DNA of 64,000 nt from Chromobacterium rhizoryzae. Lineage in GTDB: Bacteria; Pseudomonadota; Gammaproteobacteria; Burkholderiales; Chromobacteriaceae. The stretch lies in NCBI RefSeq assembly GCF_020544465.1, contig NZ_CP066126.1, forward strand, positions 1,674,001 through 1,738,000. The letters run 5' to 3'. The notes beneath the pieces were generated by a model. That model was not told the origin of the DNA and made no database searches. It was given only the letters and a program-made list of their open reading frames with translations. Each line of letters opens with the position of its first letter. Positions within the stretch are counted from its first letter, which is position 1. The translations under genes were made by a program, and so were the position numbers. This document shows, in pieces, positions 50,752 through 58,969 of this stretch.

Positions 50752-52110
50752 ATGATCCGCAAGTTTATCCGTAAAGTACTGGACCTGCCCGCCGGCATGG
50801 GCAAGCGCCGCACCAAGGCGCGCGTGATTCCTCTGCCGCAACACGGCATCCGCCGAGACCAGCTCAGCTCCGCTGCGCTGAAAGTCACCACCCGACTGCA
50901 GGAGGCCGGTTTCGCCGCCTATGTGGTGGGCGGAGCCGTGCGCGACTTGATGTTGGGCGTGTCGCCGAAGGATTTCGACGTCGCCACCAACGCGACGCCT
51001 GAGGAAGTGCACCGGGTGTTCCGCCGCTCCCGCATCATCGGCCGGCGTTTCCGCATCGTCCACGTGATGATGGGACCGGAAACCATCGAGGTGACCACTT
51101 TCCGCGGCGGTTCGGTGGACGACACCAATGAAACCGGCCGCATCATGGCCGACAACAGCTTCGGCAGCCAGGAAGAGGACGCGCACCGCCGCGACTTCAC
51201 CGTCAACGCGTTGTTCTACGATCCGTCCGACGAAACCGTCATCGACTATCACCACGGCGTCAAGGACTTGCGCGCCCGCAAGCTGGTGATGATAGGCCAG
51301 CCGGCGCGCCGTTATCAGGAAGACCCGGTGCGCATGCTGCGCGCGGTGCGCCTGGCGGCCAAGCTGGGCTTCGATATCGACGAGGCCACCCGCAAGCCGA
51401 TCCGCACCCACGCCCATCTGCTGAAGAAAGAGCCGCCGGCGCGCCTGTTCGACGAAATGCTCAAGCTGCTGATGTCCGGCCAAGCCTACGGCTGCCTGAA
51501 AAAGCTGCGCGAGGAAGGCATGGCGCGCGGCGTGTTCCCGCTGCTGGACGCGGTGCTGGATGATAAGGGCGACGACCTGTTCTTGAAGCTGGGCCTGGAA
51601 AGCACCGATCAGCGCATCCGCGCCGACAAGCCGGTGTCGGTGGGCTTCCTGCTGGCCACCCTGTTGTGGAAGCAGGTGCATCAGCGTTGGCAGAAACGCC
51701 TGAACGCCGGCGACCGCGCGGTGTACGCGCTGGCGCAGGCGATTGCCGACGTGGAGTCCGAGCAGGACAACGATTTCGCCATTCCGCGCCGTTTCAGCGT
51801 GACCATGCGCGAAATCTGGATGCTGCAGTCGCGTTTCGACAGCCGCAGCGGCCAGCGCGCCTACCGTTTCCTGGAGCAGCCGCGCTTCCGCGCCGCTTAC
51901 GATTTCTTCGCCCTGCGCGGAGAAGCCGGCGAGGTGGACATGAAGCTGGTGTCCTGGTGGAATGACTTCCAGCGCGCCGACGAGGACGAACGCGAGCAGC
52001 TGCTGGACATCGCCAAAGCCAGCGGCGAGCCGGACCCGGCCAAGAAACGCCGCCGCCGCCGCCCCGCCAATCGCCGCAAAGCCGCGGACGAGCCGGGCGG
52101 AGAGGCCTAA
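50752..52110 (+). CDS. pcnB: poly(A) polymerase I
   Basis: 452 residues from ATG 50752. The nucleotidyltransferase core AYVVGGAVRDLMLGVSPKDFD contains the catalytic DxD pair (read in parts), with RRDFTVNALFYDP and YQEDPVRMLRAVRLAAKLGFDI next. The tail is basic (KKRRRRRPANRRK) as in PcnB rather than CCA enzymes. It adds poly(A) to RNA 3' ends, promoting decay. Neither ATG 50752 nor an in-frame TTG at 50713 has a good ribosome site. PcnB-folK adjacency is widespread. Confidence 0.94.
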   Translation: MIRKFIRKVLDLPAGMGKRRTKARVIPLPQHGIRRDQLSSAALKVTTRLQEAGFAAYVVGGAVRDLMLGVSPKDFDVATNATPEEVHRVFRRSRIIGRRFRIVHVMMGPETIEVTTFRGGSVDDTNETGRIMADNSFGSQEEDAHRRDFTVNALFYDPSDETVIDYHHGVKDLRARKLVMIGQPARRYQEDPVRMLRAVRLAAKLGFDIDEATRKPIRTHAHLLKKEPPARLFDEMLKLLMSGQAYGCLKKLREEGMARGVFPLLDAVLDDKGDDLFLKLGLESTDQRIRADKPVSVGFLLATLLWKQVHQRWQKRLNAGDRAVYALAQAIADVESEQDNDFAIPRRFSVTMREIWMLQSRFDSRSGQRAYRFLEQPRFRAAYDFFALRGEAGEVDMKLVSWWNDFQRADEDEREQLLDIAKASGEPDPAKKRRRRRPANRRKAADEPGGEA

Positions 52111-52599
52111 GTGGCGCAGGCCTTCATCGCGCTGGGCAGCAATCTCGAGCAGCCGGCGGCGCAGATCCGCGCCGCGCTGGCCGCGATCGCCGCCTTGCCC
52201 GACACCGCGCTGACCCGGCAGTCCGCCCTGTACCGCACCGCGCCGGTGGGCTATGCCGATCAGCCGGACTTCATCAATGCCGTGGCGGAAGTGGACACCG
52301 CGCTGGCGCCGCGCGAATTATTGCGCCGGCTGCTGGCGATAGAGGCCGAGTTCGGCCGGGTGCGCACCTTCCGCAACGCGCCGCGGGTGCTGGATCTGGA
52401 TCTGCTGTATTACAGCGGCGTCGCCCTGAGCGACCAAGACCTGACCCTGCCGCATCCGCGCATGCATCTGCGCGGCTTCGTCATGATCCCGCTGGCGGAG
52501 ATCGCTCCCGATCTGGCGCTGCCGGCGCTGGGCACGGCCGGCGAACTGGCCGCAGGGCTGGCCGATCAGGGCGTGGAGCGCCTCAAAACAACTAGCTAA
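52111..52599 (+). CDS. folK: 2-amino-4-hydroxy-6-hydroxymethyldihydropteridine pyrophosphokinase
   Basis: 162 residues from a GTG immediately after the pcnB stop. AFIALGSNLEQPAAQIRAAL, FINAVAEVDTAL, RNAPRVLDLDLLYY and LPHPRMHLRGFVMIPLAEI are FolK motifs. It transfers pyrophosphate from ATP to the pterin in folate synthesis. Confidence 0.95.
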   Translation: MAQAFIALGSNLEQPAAQIRAALAAIAALPDTALTRQSALYRTAPVGYADQPDFINAVAEVDTALAPRELLRRLLAIEAEFGRVRTFRNAPRVLDLDLLYYSGVALSDQDLTLPHPRMHLRGFVMIPLAEIAPDLALPALGTAGELAAGLADQGVERLKTTS

Positions 52600-52613
52600 T
52601 AAGGAAGCGAGCG

Positions 52614-53249
52614 ATGAGTCAATTGCGTTATGTCGTGGTCGAAGGGCCGATCGGCGCGGGCAAATCCTCTCTGGCGCGCCGACTGTCGGAATACTGGGGC
52701 GTGCGCCTGCTGGCGGAAGATCCCGCCGCCAACCCCTTCCTGCCGCGCTTCTACCGCAACTTGCCGGCCCACGGCCTGTCCACCCAGCTGTCCTTCATGC
52801 TGCAACGCGCCGAGATGGCCAAGAGCATGCTGGACGGCGAACTGCTGGCCAGCCCGTTGGTGTCGGACTTCCTGTTCGAAAAAGACGCGCTGTTCGCCAA
52901 GATCAATCTGGACGAGGCCGAGCTGGCGCTGTACAAGCGCCTGGCGGGGCTGGCGATGCCCGAGCATCCGGTGCCGGATCTGGTGATTTATCTGCAGGCT
53001 TCCGAAGAGAACCTGCTGAGCCGGGTGGCCGCGCGGGCGGCGGAGTACGAAATCAATTTCCCGGAAGGCTATCTGAAGCGCGTGCATCAGGCCTATAGCG
53101 AGTTTTTCCATCAGTACGAGGCCGCGCCGTTGCTGATCGTCAATACCGATCATCTGAATCTGGTCGACGGCGACGAGGACTTCGAACTGCTGATCCGCTG
53201 CATCAGCGAGGCGCGAGGCCAGCGCAACTATTTCAACAAGAGCGTCTGA
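52614..53249 (+). CDS. deoxynucleoside kinase
   Basis: 211 residues. P-loop GPIGAGKSS at residues ~11-19, a FLFEKDALFA segment with the DRS-type region changed, and a lid with SRVAARAAEYE. It fits the dNK/dGK-dCK family that phosphorylates deoxynucleosides for salvage. It lies 14 bases after folK and before the pan genes, an order common in betaproteobacteria. Confidence 0.9.
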   Translation: MSQLRYVVVEGPIGAGKSSLARRLSEYWGVRLLAEDPAANPFLPRFYRNLPAHGLSTQLSFMLQRAEMAKSMLDGELLASPLVSDFLFEKDALFAKINLDEAELALYKRLAGLAMPEHPVPDLVIYLQASEENLLSRVAARAAEYEINFPEGYLKRVHQAYSEFFHQYEAAPLLIVNTDHLNLVDGDEDFELLIRCISEARGQRNYFNKSV

Positions 53250-53264
53250 GCCGCCGAGCGCTCA

Positions 53265-53407
53265 GAGCCGGTTTGCGATGATGCGAGCCAGGACGGGTGA
53301 CGGCCTTGCGGCCGAGACGGCGGAAGGGCCCAGCCCCGTCCGCGCGTTTCGACGCCGCGCTCGCCGCGCGACCATCCTGAGGCGCAGCAGATCGTAAGCG
53401 GGCTCTA
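53265..53407. repeat. palindromic intergenic element, copy 2
   Basis: In the 205-base dNK-panB gap. The ends are inverted repeats: AGAGCCGGTTTGCGAT at the left and ATCGTAAGCGGGCTCT at the right. Read on the minus strand, the first ~33 bases match the left end of the element at 31013 (AGARCCYGYTTACGAYCTGC, R=A/G, Y=C/T). The middle has diverged and is GC-rich. Orientation is opposite to copy 1. Confidence 0.6.
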
Positions 53408-53454
53408 GGCGTCCCGCCGGTCGATATGGACGACTGAAACGAGGAAGAACGGGC

Positions 53455-54246
53455 ATGAAAATTACCGTCAACACCCTGCAGAAAATGGCGCAGGAAGGGC
53501 AGAAGATCGCCATGCTGACCTGTTACGACGCCAGCTTCGCCGCCTTGCTGGAACAGGCCGGCGTGGAAATTCTGCTGGTGGGGGATTCGTTGGGCATGGT
53601 GGTGCAGGGCATAGATTCCACGCTGCCGGTGGCCGAGGAGGAAATGCTCTATCACGTGCGTTGCGTGGCGCGGGGCGCCAAGCAGGCGATGGTGCTGGGC
53701 GACATGACGTTCGGCGCCTATCAGGAAAGTCCGCAGCAGGCGTTCGCCCACGCTGCCCGCATCATCCAGGCCGGCGCGCACATGGTGAAGCTGGAGGGCG
53801 GCGCCTATATGGCCGACACCACCCGCTTCCTGGTGGAGCGCGGCGTGCCGGTGTGCGCCCACATCGGCCTGACGCCGCAGTTCGTCAACACCTTCGGCGG
53901 CTATCGGGTGCAGGGCAAGAGCGAGGAAGACGCGCGCCGCATCGTCAACGACGCCAAGGCGCACGCCGAGGCCGGCGCCAGCCTGGTGCTGATGGAGTGC
54001 GTGCCGGCCGAGCTGGCGCGCGAGATCACCGAGTCGATTTCCGTGCCCACCATAGGCATAGGCGCCGGCGTCGACGTGTCCGGCCAGGTGCTGGTGCTGC
54101 ACGACATGCTGGGCGTGTATCCGGGCAAGAAGGCGCGCTTCGTCAAGGACTTCATGAACCAGGCGGGCAGCATCCAGGGCGCGGTGCAGGCCTATGTGCA
54201 GGCGGTGAAGGACAAGTCCTTCCCGGCGGCGGAACATACTTTCTGA
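53455..54246 (+). CDS. panB: 3-methyl-2-oxobutanoate hydroxymethyltransferase
   Basis: 263 residues. MLTCYDASFAALLEQAGVEILLVGDSLGMV (in parts) contains the Mg-binding aspartates, and VCAHIGLTPQFVN, LVLMECVPAELA and IGIGAGVDVSGQVLVLHDMLG follow. It makes ketopantoate from ketoisovalerate. It begins the panB-panC-panD unit. Confidence 0.97.
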   Translation: MKITVNTLQKMAQEGQKIAMLTCYDASFAALLEQAGVEILLVGDSLGMVVQGIDSTLPVAEEEMLYHVRCVARGAKQAMVLGDMTFGAYQESPQQAFAHAARIIQAGAHMVKLEGGAYMADTTRFLVERGVPVCAHIGLTPQFVNTFGGYRVQGKSEEDARRIVNDAKAHAEAGASLVLMECVPAELAREITESISVPTIGIGAGVDVSGQVLVLHDMLGVYPGKKARFVKDFMNQAGSIQGAVQAYVQAVKDKSFPAAEHTF

Positions 54247-54271
54247 TCGGCCCGGTCCAGGACATCAAGCA

Positions 54272-55105
54272 ATGGAAATCATTCGTACCGTGGCGCAGAT
54301 GCGCGCCTGGCGTCGCCAGGCGGGCAAGCTCGCCTTCGTGCCCACCATGGGCAATCTGCATGCCGGCCATCTGGCCCTGGTCAAGGCGGCGCGCGAGCGC
54401 GCCGACAAAGTGGCGGTCAGCATCTTCGTCAATCGGCTGCAGTTTGGCCAGGGCGAAGACTTCGGCGCTTATCCGCGCACCTTCGACGCCGATTGCGACA
54501 AGCTGCGCGCCGCCGGCGTGGACGCCTTGTTCTTCCCCGAGGAACAGGAGCTGTATCCGCGCGTGCGCCAGGACTTCAACGTGGAGCCGCCGAATATCCA
54601 GAACGAGCTGTGCGGCGCCTTCCGTCCCGGCCACTTCCGCGGCGTCGCCACCGTGGTGACCAAGTTGTTCAACATCGTGCAGCCGGACCTGGCCTGTTTC
54701 GGCAAGAAGGATTTCCAGCAGCTGCACGTGATCCGCGCGATGGTGGAGGATTTGAACTCGCCGATCGAGATTGTGCCGGTGGACACCGGCCGCGCCGACG
54801 ACGGCCTGGCGCTGTCCTCGCGCAACGGCTATCTGAGCGCGGAAGAGCGCGCCGAGGCGCCGCGCCTGTATCGCAATCTGACGCAGGTGCGGCAGCGGCT
54901 GCAGGACGGCGACAATGACTACGCGGCGCTGGAGCAGGGCGCGCGCGACGATCTGGCCCAAGCCGGCTGGACCGTGGATTACGTGGAAATTCGCCAGGCC
55001 GACACCCTGGCGGTGGCGCACGCCGGCGAAAAACGCCTGGTGGTGCTGGCGGCCGCCCGACTGGGGCGCACCCGCCTGATCGACAACATCGAAGTGTTCC
55101 GCTGA
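54272..55105 (+). CDS. panC: pantothenate synthetase
   Basis: 277 residues. ATP site FVPTMGNLHAGHLALVKAA with the HxGH motif, then VSIFVNRLQFGQGEDFGAYPR and CFGKKDFQQLHVIRAMVEDL. The usual NPxQF sequence reads NRLQF here. It ligates pantoate and beta-alanine. It lies 25 bases after panB. Confidence 0.96.
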   Translation: MEIIRTVAQMRAWRRQAGKLAFVPTMGNLHAGHLALVKAARERADKVAVSIFVNRLQFGQGEDFGAYPRTFDADCDKLRAAGVDALFFPEEQELYPRVRQDFNVEPPNIQNELCGAFRPGHFRGVATVVTKLFNIVQPDLACFGKKDFQQLHVIRAMVEDLNSPIEIVPVDTGRADDGLALSSRNGYLSAEERAEAPRLYRNLTQVRQRLQDGDNDYAALEQGARDDLAQAGWTVDYVEIRQADTLAVAHAGEKRLVVLAAARLGRTRLIDNIEVFR

Positions 55106-55127
55106 TCAGCGGACGAAGGATGCAATC

Positions 55128-55508
55128 ATGCAGCGTAATATGCTCAAATCCAAGCTTCACCGGGTAACCACCACGCACAGCGAGTTGCACTATATCGGCT
55201 CCTGCGCCATCGACGAGAACCTGCTGGAAGCGGCCGACATTCTGGAATACGAAGAAGTGCAGATCTGGAACGTCACCAACGGCGAGCGCTTCGCCACTTA
55301 CGCGATCAAGGCCGAGCGCGGCTCCGGCACCATCTCGGTCAACGGCTCCGCCGCGCGCCGCGCCGCGCCGGGGGATTTGCTGATCATCGCGTCTTTCGCC
55401 CAGTACGAGGCCGCCGAGCTGAAGGATCACCAGCCCAAGCTGGTGTTCGTGGACGCCGGCAACCAGATGACTGAGGTCAAGGGCGCGACCCCGACGCAGG
55501 CGGCCTGA
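55128..55508 (+). CDS. panD: aspartate 1-decarboxylase
   Basis: 126 residues. The self-cleavage site YIGSCAID gives Gly24-Ser25 and the pyruvoyl group; KIHR-type start reads MLKSKLHRVT. TYAIKAERGSGTISVNGSAARRA is conserved. PanD makes beta-alanine for PanC. It ends the pan unit and is followed by a terminator. Confidence 0.97.
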   Translation: MQRNMLKSKLHRVTTTHSELHYIGSCAIDENLLEAADILEYEEVQIWNVTNGERFATYAIKAERGSGTISVNGSAARRAAPGDLLIIASFAQYEAAELKDHQPKLVFVDAGNQMTEVKGATPTQAA

Positions 55509-55531
55509 TCCGCTTCCGGTTTCGCCAGCCA

Positions 55532-55563
55532 GCGGCCGCCTTAGGGCGGCCGTTGTTTTTTTG
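55532..55563 (+). terminator. intrinsic terminator after panD
   Basis: CGGCCGCC, loop TTAG, GGCGGCCG, then TTGTTTTTTT. Confidence 0.92.
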
Positions 55564-55695
55564 TTGCAGCACAGCATCCATTCCGGGGCCGGAGCCGGTT
55601 TATTTCGGCTTGGCGCTTGGCGCTGGCGCAGGCGGTGAATCATATTTAAAAAGCGGCGTTGTCTGGCTGCCGGCTTGAGCCGGCCCGGCAACCGC

Positions 55696-55719
55696 TTCCT
55701 GATCCATTTCCTGATCCAT
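55696..55719. repeat. 12-bp tandem repeat upstream of the GFA gene
   Basis: TTCCTGATCCAT occurs twice without gap, ending 27 bases before the ATG. It may be a regulator site or simple slippage. The surrounding gap also has a GCCGGC/GCCGGC hairpin. Confidence 0.6.
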
Positions 55720-55746
55720 CGTCAATCCAGCAGCGAGGGAGGCATC

Positions 55747-56160
55747 ATGAGCGCAGGCCAGAATCTGACCGGGGGCTGCTTATGCGGCGCAGTGCGTTAC
55801 CGTTTGCGCGCCGAGCCTTACGATGTGGTGCATTGCCATTGCAAAAGCTGTCGTCGCGCCAGCGGCGCGGCCTTCGTCACCTGGTTCACCGTACGCGTGG
55901 CCGATCTGGACTGGCGCGGGGAAAAACCGGTGCTGTATCACTCCTCGGCCGCGGTCAGCCGCGGTTTCTGCCCGCATTGCGGCTCCACCCTGACGTATCG
56001 CCATGAGTCGGACCCGGAGGAACTCGACATCACCGTGTCCTCGCTGGACCACCCGGAGCGGGTGGCGCCGGCCGGCCATATCTGGTGGGAGCAGCACCTG
56101 CCCTGGGGCAGCCCCGCCGCGCAACAGGAACTGCCCGTCTATCAACGCAGCGAGGCCTGA
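55747..56160 (+). CDS. GFA-family (glutathione-dependent formaldehyde-activating-like) protein
   Basis: 137 residues with the zinc-binding pattern of the family: GGCLCGAVRYR, CHCKSCRRASGA and FCPHCGSTLTY. Most members bind zinc and have no proven activity; a few act on S-hydroxymethylglutathione. ATG 55747 follows GAGGGAGG. Its stop is eight bases from the converging rraA end. Confidence 0.9.
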   Translation: MSAGQNLTGGCLCGAVRYRLRAEPYDVVHCHCKSCRRASGAAFVTWFTVRVADLDWRGEKPVLYHSSAAVSRGFCPHCGSTLTYRHESDPEELDITVSSLDHPERVAPAGHIWWEQHLPWGSPAAQQELPVYQRSEA

Positions 56161-56167
56161 GGCGCGG

Positions 56168-56656
56168 TCACTTGGTTTGATGCAGCGCGCCGGGGGAGAC
56201 CACCACGCCGTCTTCGTCGGCGTACAGCCAGTGGCCGGGGCTGAAACGCGTCTGGCCGAACTCCACGCTCAGATTGCGCTGGCCTTCGCCGCGCTTCACC
56301 GATTTGCGCGGGTGGGTGCCCAGCGCGCGTATGCCCAGCGCCAGCTTGTTCAGGGCGGCGGAGTCGCGGATGCAGCCGTTGATCACCACGCCGGCCCAGC
56401 CGTTGGCCACCGCCAGCACGCCCAATTGGTCGCCCAGCAGCGCGCAGCGCAGCGAGCCGCCGCCGTCCACCACCAAGACCTTGCCGGCGCCGTGCTGACT
56501 CAGCGCCTCCCGCACCAGGCTATTGTCCTCGAACAGCTTCAGGGTTTCGATGCGGCCGAAAAATCGGGCCTGGCCGCCGTAGCGTTGCAGCGAGGGCGTC
56601 AATACCTGCAATTGTTCATCGAACTGATCGCATAGATCGGCGGTGTGAAAATCCAT
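56168..56656 (-). CDS. rraA: RraA-family protein, ribonuclease E activity regulator
   Basis: 162 residues from ATG 56656. DLCDQFDEQLQVL, GKVLVVDGGGSLRCALLGDQL, VINGCIRDSAALNKLALGIRALG and HWLYADEDGVVVSP match RraA, a ring-shaped trimer that inhibits RNase E. Some homologues are 4-hydroxy-4-methyl-2-oxoglutarate aldolases, and the GCIRD motif is shared by both. Confidence 0.9.
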   Translation of the reverse strand: MDFHTADLCDQFDEQLQVLTPSLQRYGGQARFFGRIETLKLFEDNSLVREALSQHGAGKVLVVDGGGSLRCALLGDQLGVLAVANGWAGVVINGCIRDSAALNKLALGIRALGTHPRKSVKRGEGQRNLSVEFGQTRFSPGHWLYADEDGVVVSPGALHQTK

Positions 56657-56722
56657 GGCGGCTCTCCTGTGGCGGACGCGAAAGCTCAATCCTAACAGCG
56701 CGGGCGGTATGCCATCAAAATG

Positions 56723-56746
56723 AAAAAACCGCCTGACGGCGGCTTT
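56723..56746 (-). terminator. intrinsic terminator of degQ
   Basis: CCGCC/GGCGG stem with a four-base loop and six A on the left (T-run on the minus strand), 25 bases past the protease stop. Confidence 0.75.
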
Positions 56747-56770
56747 GGGCAATGCGGGTCGAGACGACGC

Positions 56771-58252
56771 TTATTCCAGCCGCAAGGGCACGAACAACAC
56801 GGCCTCGTTGCGGCGCACCAACAAGGCGATATGGCCCTTGGCGCTGGCCAGCGCTTTTTCGAAGTTGGCGATGGTGGAGACTTCCACCTGGTTCAAGCCC
56901 AGGATCACGTCGCCGGCCTGCAGGCCGGAACGAGCGGCCGGACCTTGCGCCTTCTGGATCAGCAGGCCGCCGCGCACGCCCAGCTCCGAGCGCTGGTTCG
57001 GCGTCAGCTCGCTGAGCGTCAGACCCAGTTTGCCGAACTGGAAGCCTTGCGGCGAGCTTTCTTCCTGAGACTGCTGCGCGCTCGGCGCTTCCTGCGCCAG
57101 TTCCGCCAGCGTGGCTTCCAGATCCTTTTCCACGCCCTTGCGCCACACCGTCAGCTTGATCTTGGTGCCCGGCTGCAGCGAGCCGACCAGCACCGGCAGA
57201 TCCTTGGAGCTTTCTATGGACTTGCCGTCCAGTTTCAGGATGATGTCGCCGGCCTGCAGGCCGGCGCGAGCGGCCGGTCCCTTGGGATCGACGCGCACCA
57301 CCAGCGCGCCGCTGGGGCGCTGCAGACCGAAGGACTGCGCCAGCTCCTGAGTCACTTCCTGGATATTGATGCCCAGCTGGCCGCGGCTGACCTTGCCCTT
57401 GGCCTTGAGCTGGTCGACCACGCTCATCGCCAAATCGATGGGGATGGCGAAGGAGATGCCCATGAAGCCGCCGGAACGGCTGTAGATCTGCGAGTTGATG
57501 CCCACCACTTCGCCGCGCAGATTGAACAGCGGACCGCCGGAGTTGCCTGGGTTGATCGCCACGTCGGTCTGGATGAAGGGGACGAAGTTTTCGTCCGGCA
57601 GGCTGCGGCCCTTGGCCGAGACGATGCCGGCGGTGACGGTGTTGTCGAAGCCGAAGGGCGCGCCGATGGCGGCCACCCATTCTCCGACTTTCAAGTCCGC
57701 CGGGCTGCCGATCTTGACCACCGGCAGATCCGCCGCCGCCACTTTCAGCAGCGCCACGTCGGTGCGCTTGTCCACGCCGACCAGCTTGGCGCGCAGTTCG
57801 CGCTTGTCGGTCAGCATCACCTTGACCTGCTGGCTGTCCGCCACCACATGGGCGTTGGTCAGGATGTAGCCGTCGGCGCTGATGATGAAGCCGGAGCCGA
57901 AGGAGACGCTTTCTTCCTGCGGCTGTTCGCGCTGAGGCGGATGATTGGGGATGAAGCGGCGGAAGAAGTCGTACAGCGGATCGTCTTCCGGCACCGGAAT
58001 CGGCAGATTGCTGGGTTGGGAGGCCCCGCTGTCTTCGCGGCTGGCCTGGATATTCACCACCGCCGGTCCGTCGCGGCTGACCAATTGAGTGAAGTCCGGC
58101 AGCAACATGGCGACGCGGCCATCCTGTTGCGCGGGAATGGCGACCGGCGCGGGCTGGGAGTTGCCTTTGAAGAAGCGCTCGACCTTGTCGCAGCCGGACA
58201 GCAACGAGGCTGCGAGCAAGGCGCCAACCAGGGTGCGCAGATACGTTGTCAC
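56771..58252 (-). CDS. Do-family serine protease (DegQ/MucD), predicted lipoprotein
   Basis: 493 residues from a GTG. The signal peptide ends in lipobox LLSGC with Cys21 and Asp at +2, which in E. coli rules keeps a lipoprotein in the inner membrane. The trypsin-like triad is His in NAHVV, Asp in KRTDVALL and Ser in PGNSGGPLF. Two PDZ domains follow (GPAARAGLQAGDIILKLDG and GPAARSGLQAGDVILGLNQ). It degrades misfolded envelope proteins. Most DegP/DegQ enzymes are soluble, so anchoring is unusual. Confidence 0.92.
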   Translation of the reverse strand: MTTYLRTLVGALLAASLLSGCDKVERFFKGNSQPAPVAIPAQQDGRVAMLLPDFTQLVSRDGPAVVNIQASREDSGASQPSNLPIPVPEDDPLYDFFRRFIPNHPPQREQPQEESVSFGSGFIISADGYILTNAHVVADSQQVKVMLTDKRELRAKLVGVDKRTDVALLKVAAADLPVVKIGSPADLKVGEWVAAIGAPFGFDNTVTAGIVSAKGRSLPDENFVPFIQTDVAINPGNSGGPLFNLRGEVVGINSQIYSRSGGFMGISFAIPIDLAMSVVDQLKAKGKVSRGQLGINIQEVTQELAQSFGLQRPSGALVVRVDPKGPAARAGLQAGDIILKLDGKSIESSKDLPVLVGSLQPGTKIKLTVWRKGVEKDLEATLAELAQEAPSAQQSQEESSPQGFQFGKLGLTLSELTPNQRSELGVRGGLLIQKAQGPAARSGLQAGDVILGLNQVEVSTIANFEKALASAKGHIALLVRRNEAVLFVPLRLE

Positions 58253-58321
58253 AGGCTATCCTTTTAGGTTGATGTCTATGCGGAAAATAAGGGCGGAACC
58301 GGAGTTTTTCCAGTATTTGAT

Positions 58322-58969
58322 TCAGTTGTCTTTAATCATAACGGTTTTTGCCGGATATTCGCAGAGGTCGGCAATGACGCAGCGCTCGCATTCCGGTTTT
58401 CTGGCTTTGCAGACATAGCGTCCGAGCAGAATCAGCCAGTGATGCGCATCGACTTTGAATTCGTCGGGGATGTATTTTACCAGTTTATCCTCGACTTCTC
58501 GCACGTCTTTGCCTGGCGCGATCCGGGTGCGGTTGGACACCCGGAAAATATGGGTGTCCACCGCGATGGTGGGCTGGCCGAAGGCGGTGTTCAGCACCAC
58601 ATTCGCCGTTTTGCGGCCGACGCCGGGCAGCGCCTCCAGTGCCTCGCGGGTTTGCGGGACCTCGCCGCCGTGCTTTTCCAGCAGCAAGTGACAGGTGGCG
58701 ATCACGTTCCTGGCCTTGGTCTTGTACAAGCCTATGGTCTTGATGAAGTTGGCCAGCGATTCCTCGCCCAGCGCCAGCATGGCCGCCGGCGTATTGGCCA
58801 CCGGATAGAGCCGGCGCGTGGCCTTGTTGACGCCGACGTCGGTGGCCTGAGCCGACAACAGCACCGAGATCAGCAGTTCGAACGGGCTGCTGTATTCCAG
58901 CTCGGTGGTGGGATGCGGATTGGCGTCGCGCAGGCGGGTGAAGATTTCTTTGCGTTTGACGGCGTTCAC
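58322..58969 (-). CDS. nth: endonuclease III
   Basis: 215 residues from a GTG overlapping the rnfB stop by four bases. The HhH motif LPGVGRKTANVVLN, catalytic lysine in LLSAQATD/TIGLYKTKA context and Asp in VDTHIFRVSNR are present. C-terminal cysteines (CKARKPECERCVIADLC) hold a 4Fe-4S cluster. It removes oxidised pyrimidines from DNA. Confidence 0.97.
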   Translation of the reverse strand: MNAVKRKEIFTRLRDANPHPTTELEYSSPFELLISVLLSAQATDVGVNKATRRLYPVANTPAAMLALGEESLANFIKTIGLYKTKARNVIATCHLLLEKHGGEVPQTREALEALPGVGRKTANVVLNTAFGQPTIAVDTHIFRVSNRTRIAPGKDVREVEDKLVKYIPDEFKVDAHHWLILLGRYVCKARKPECERCVIADLCEYPAKTVMIKDN

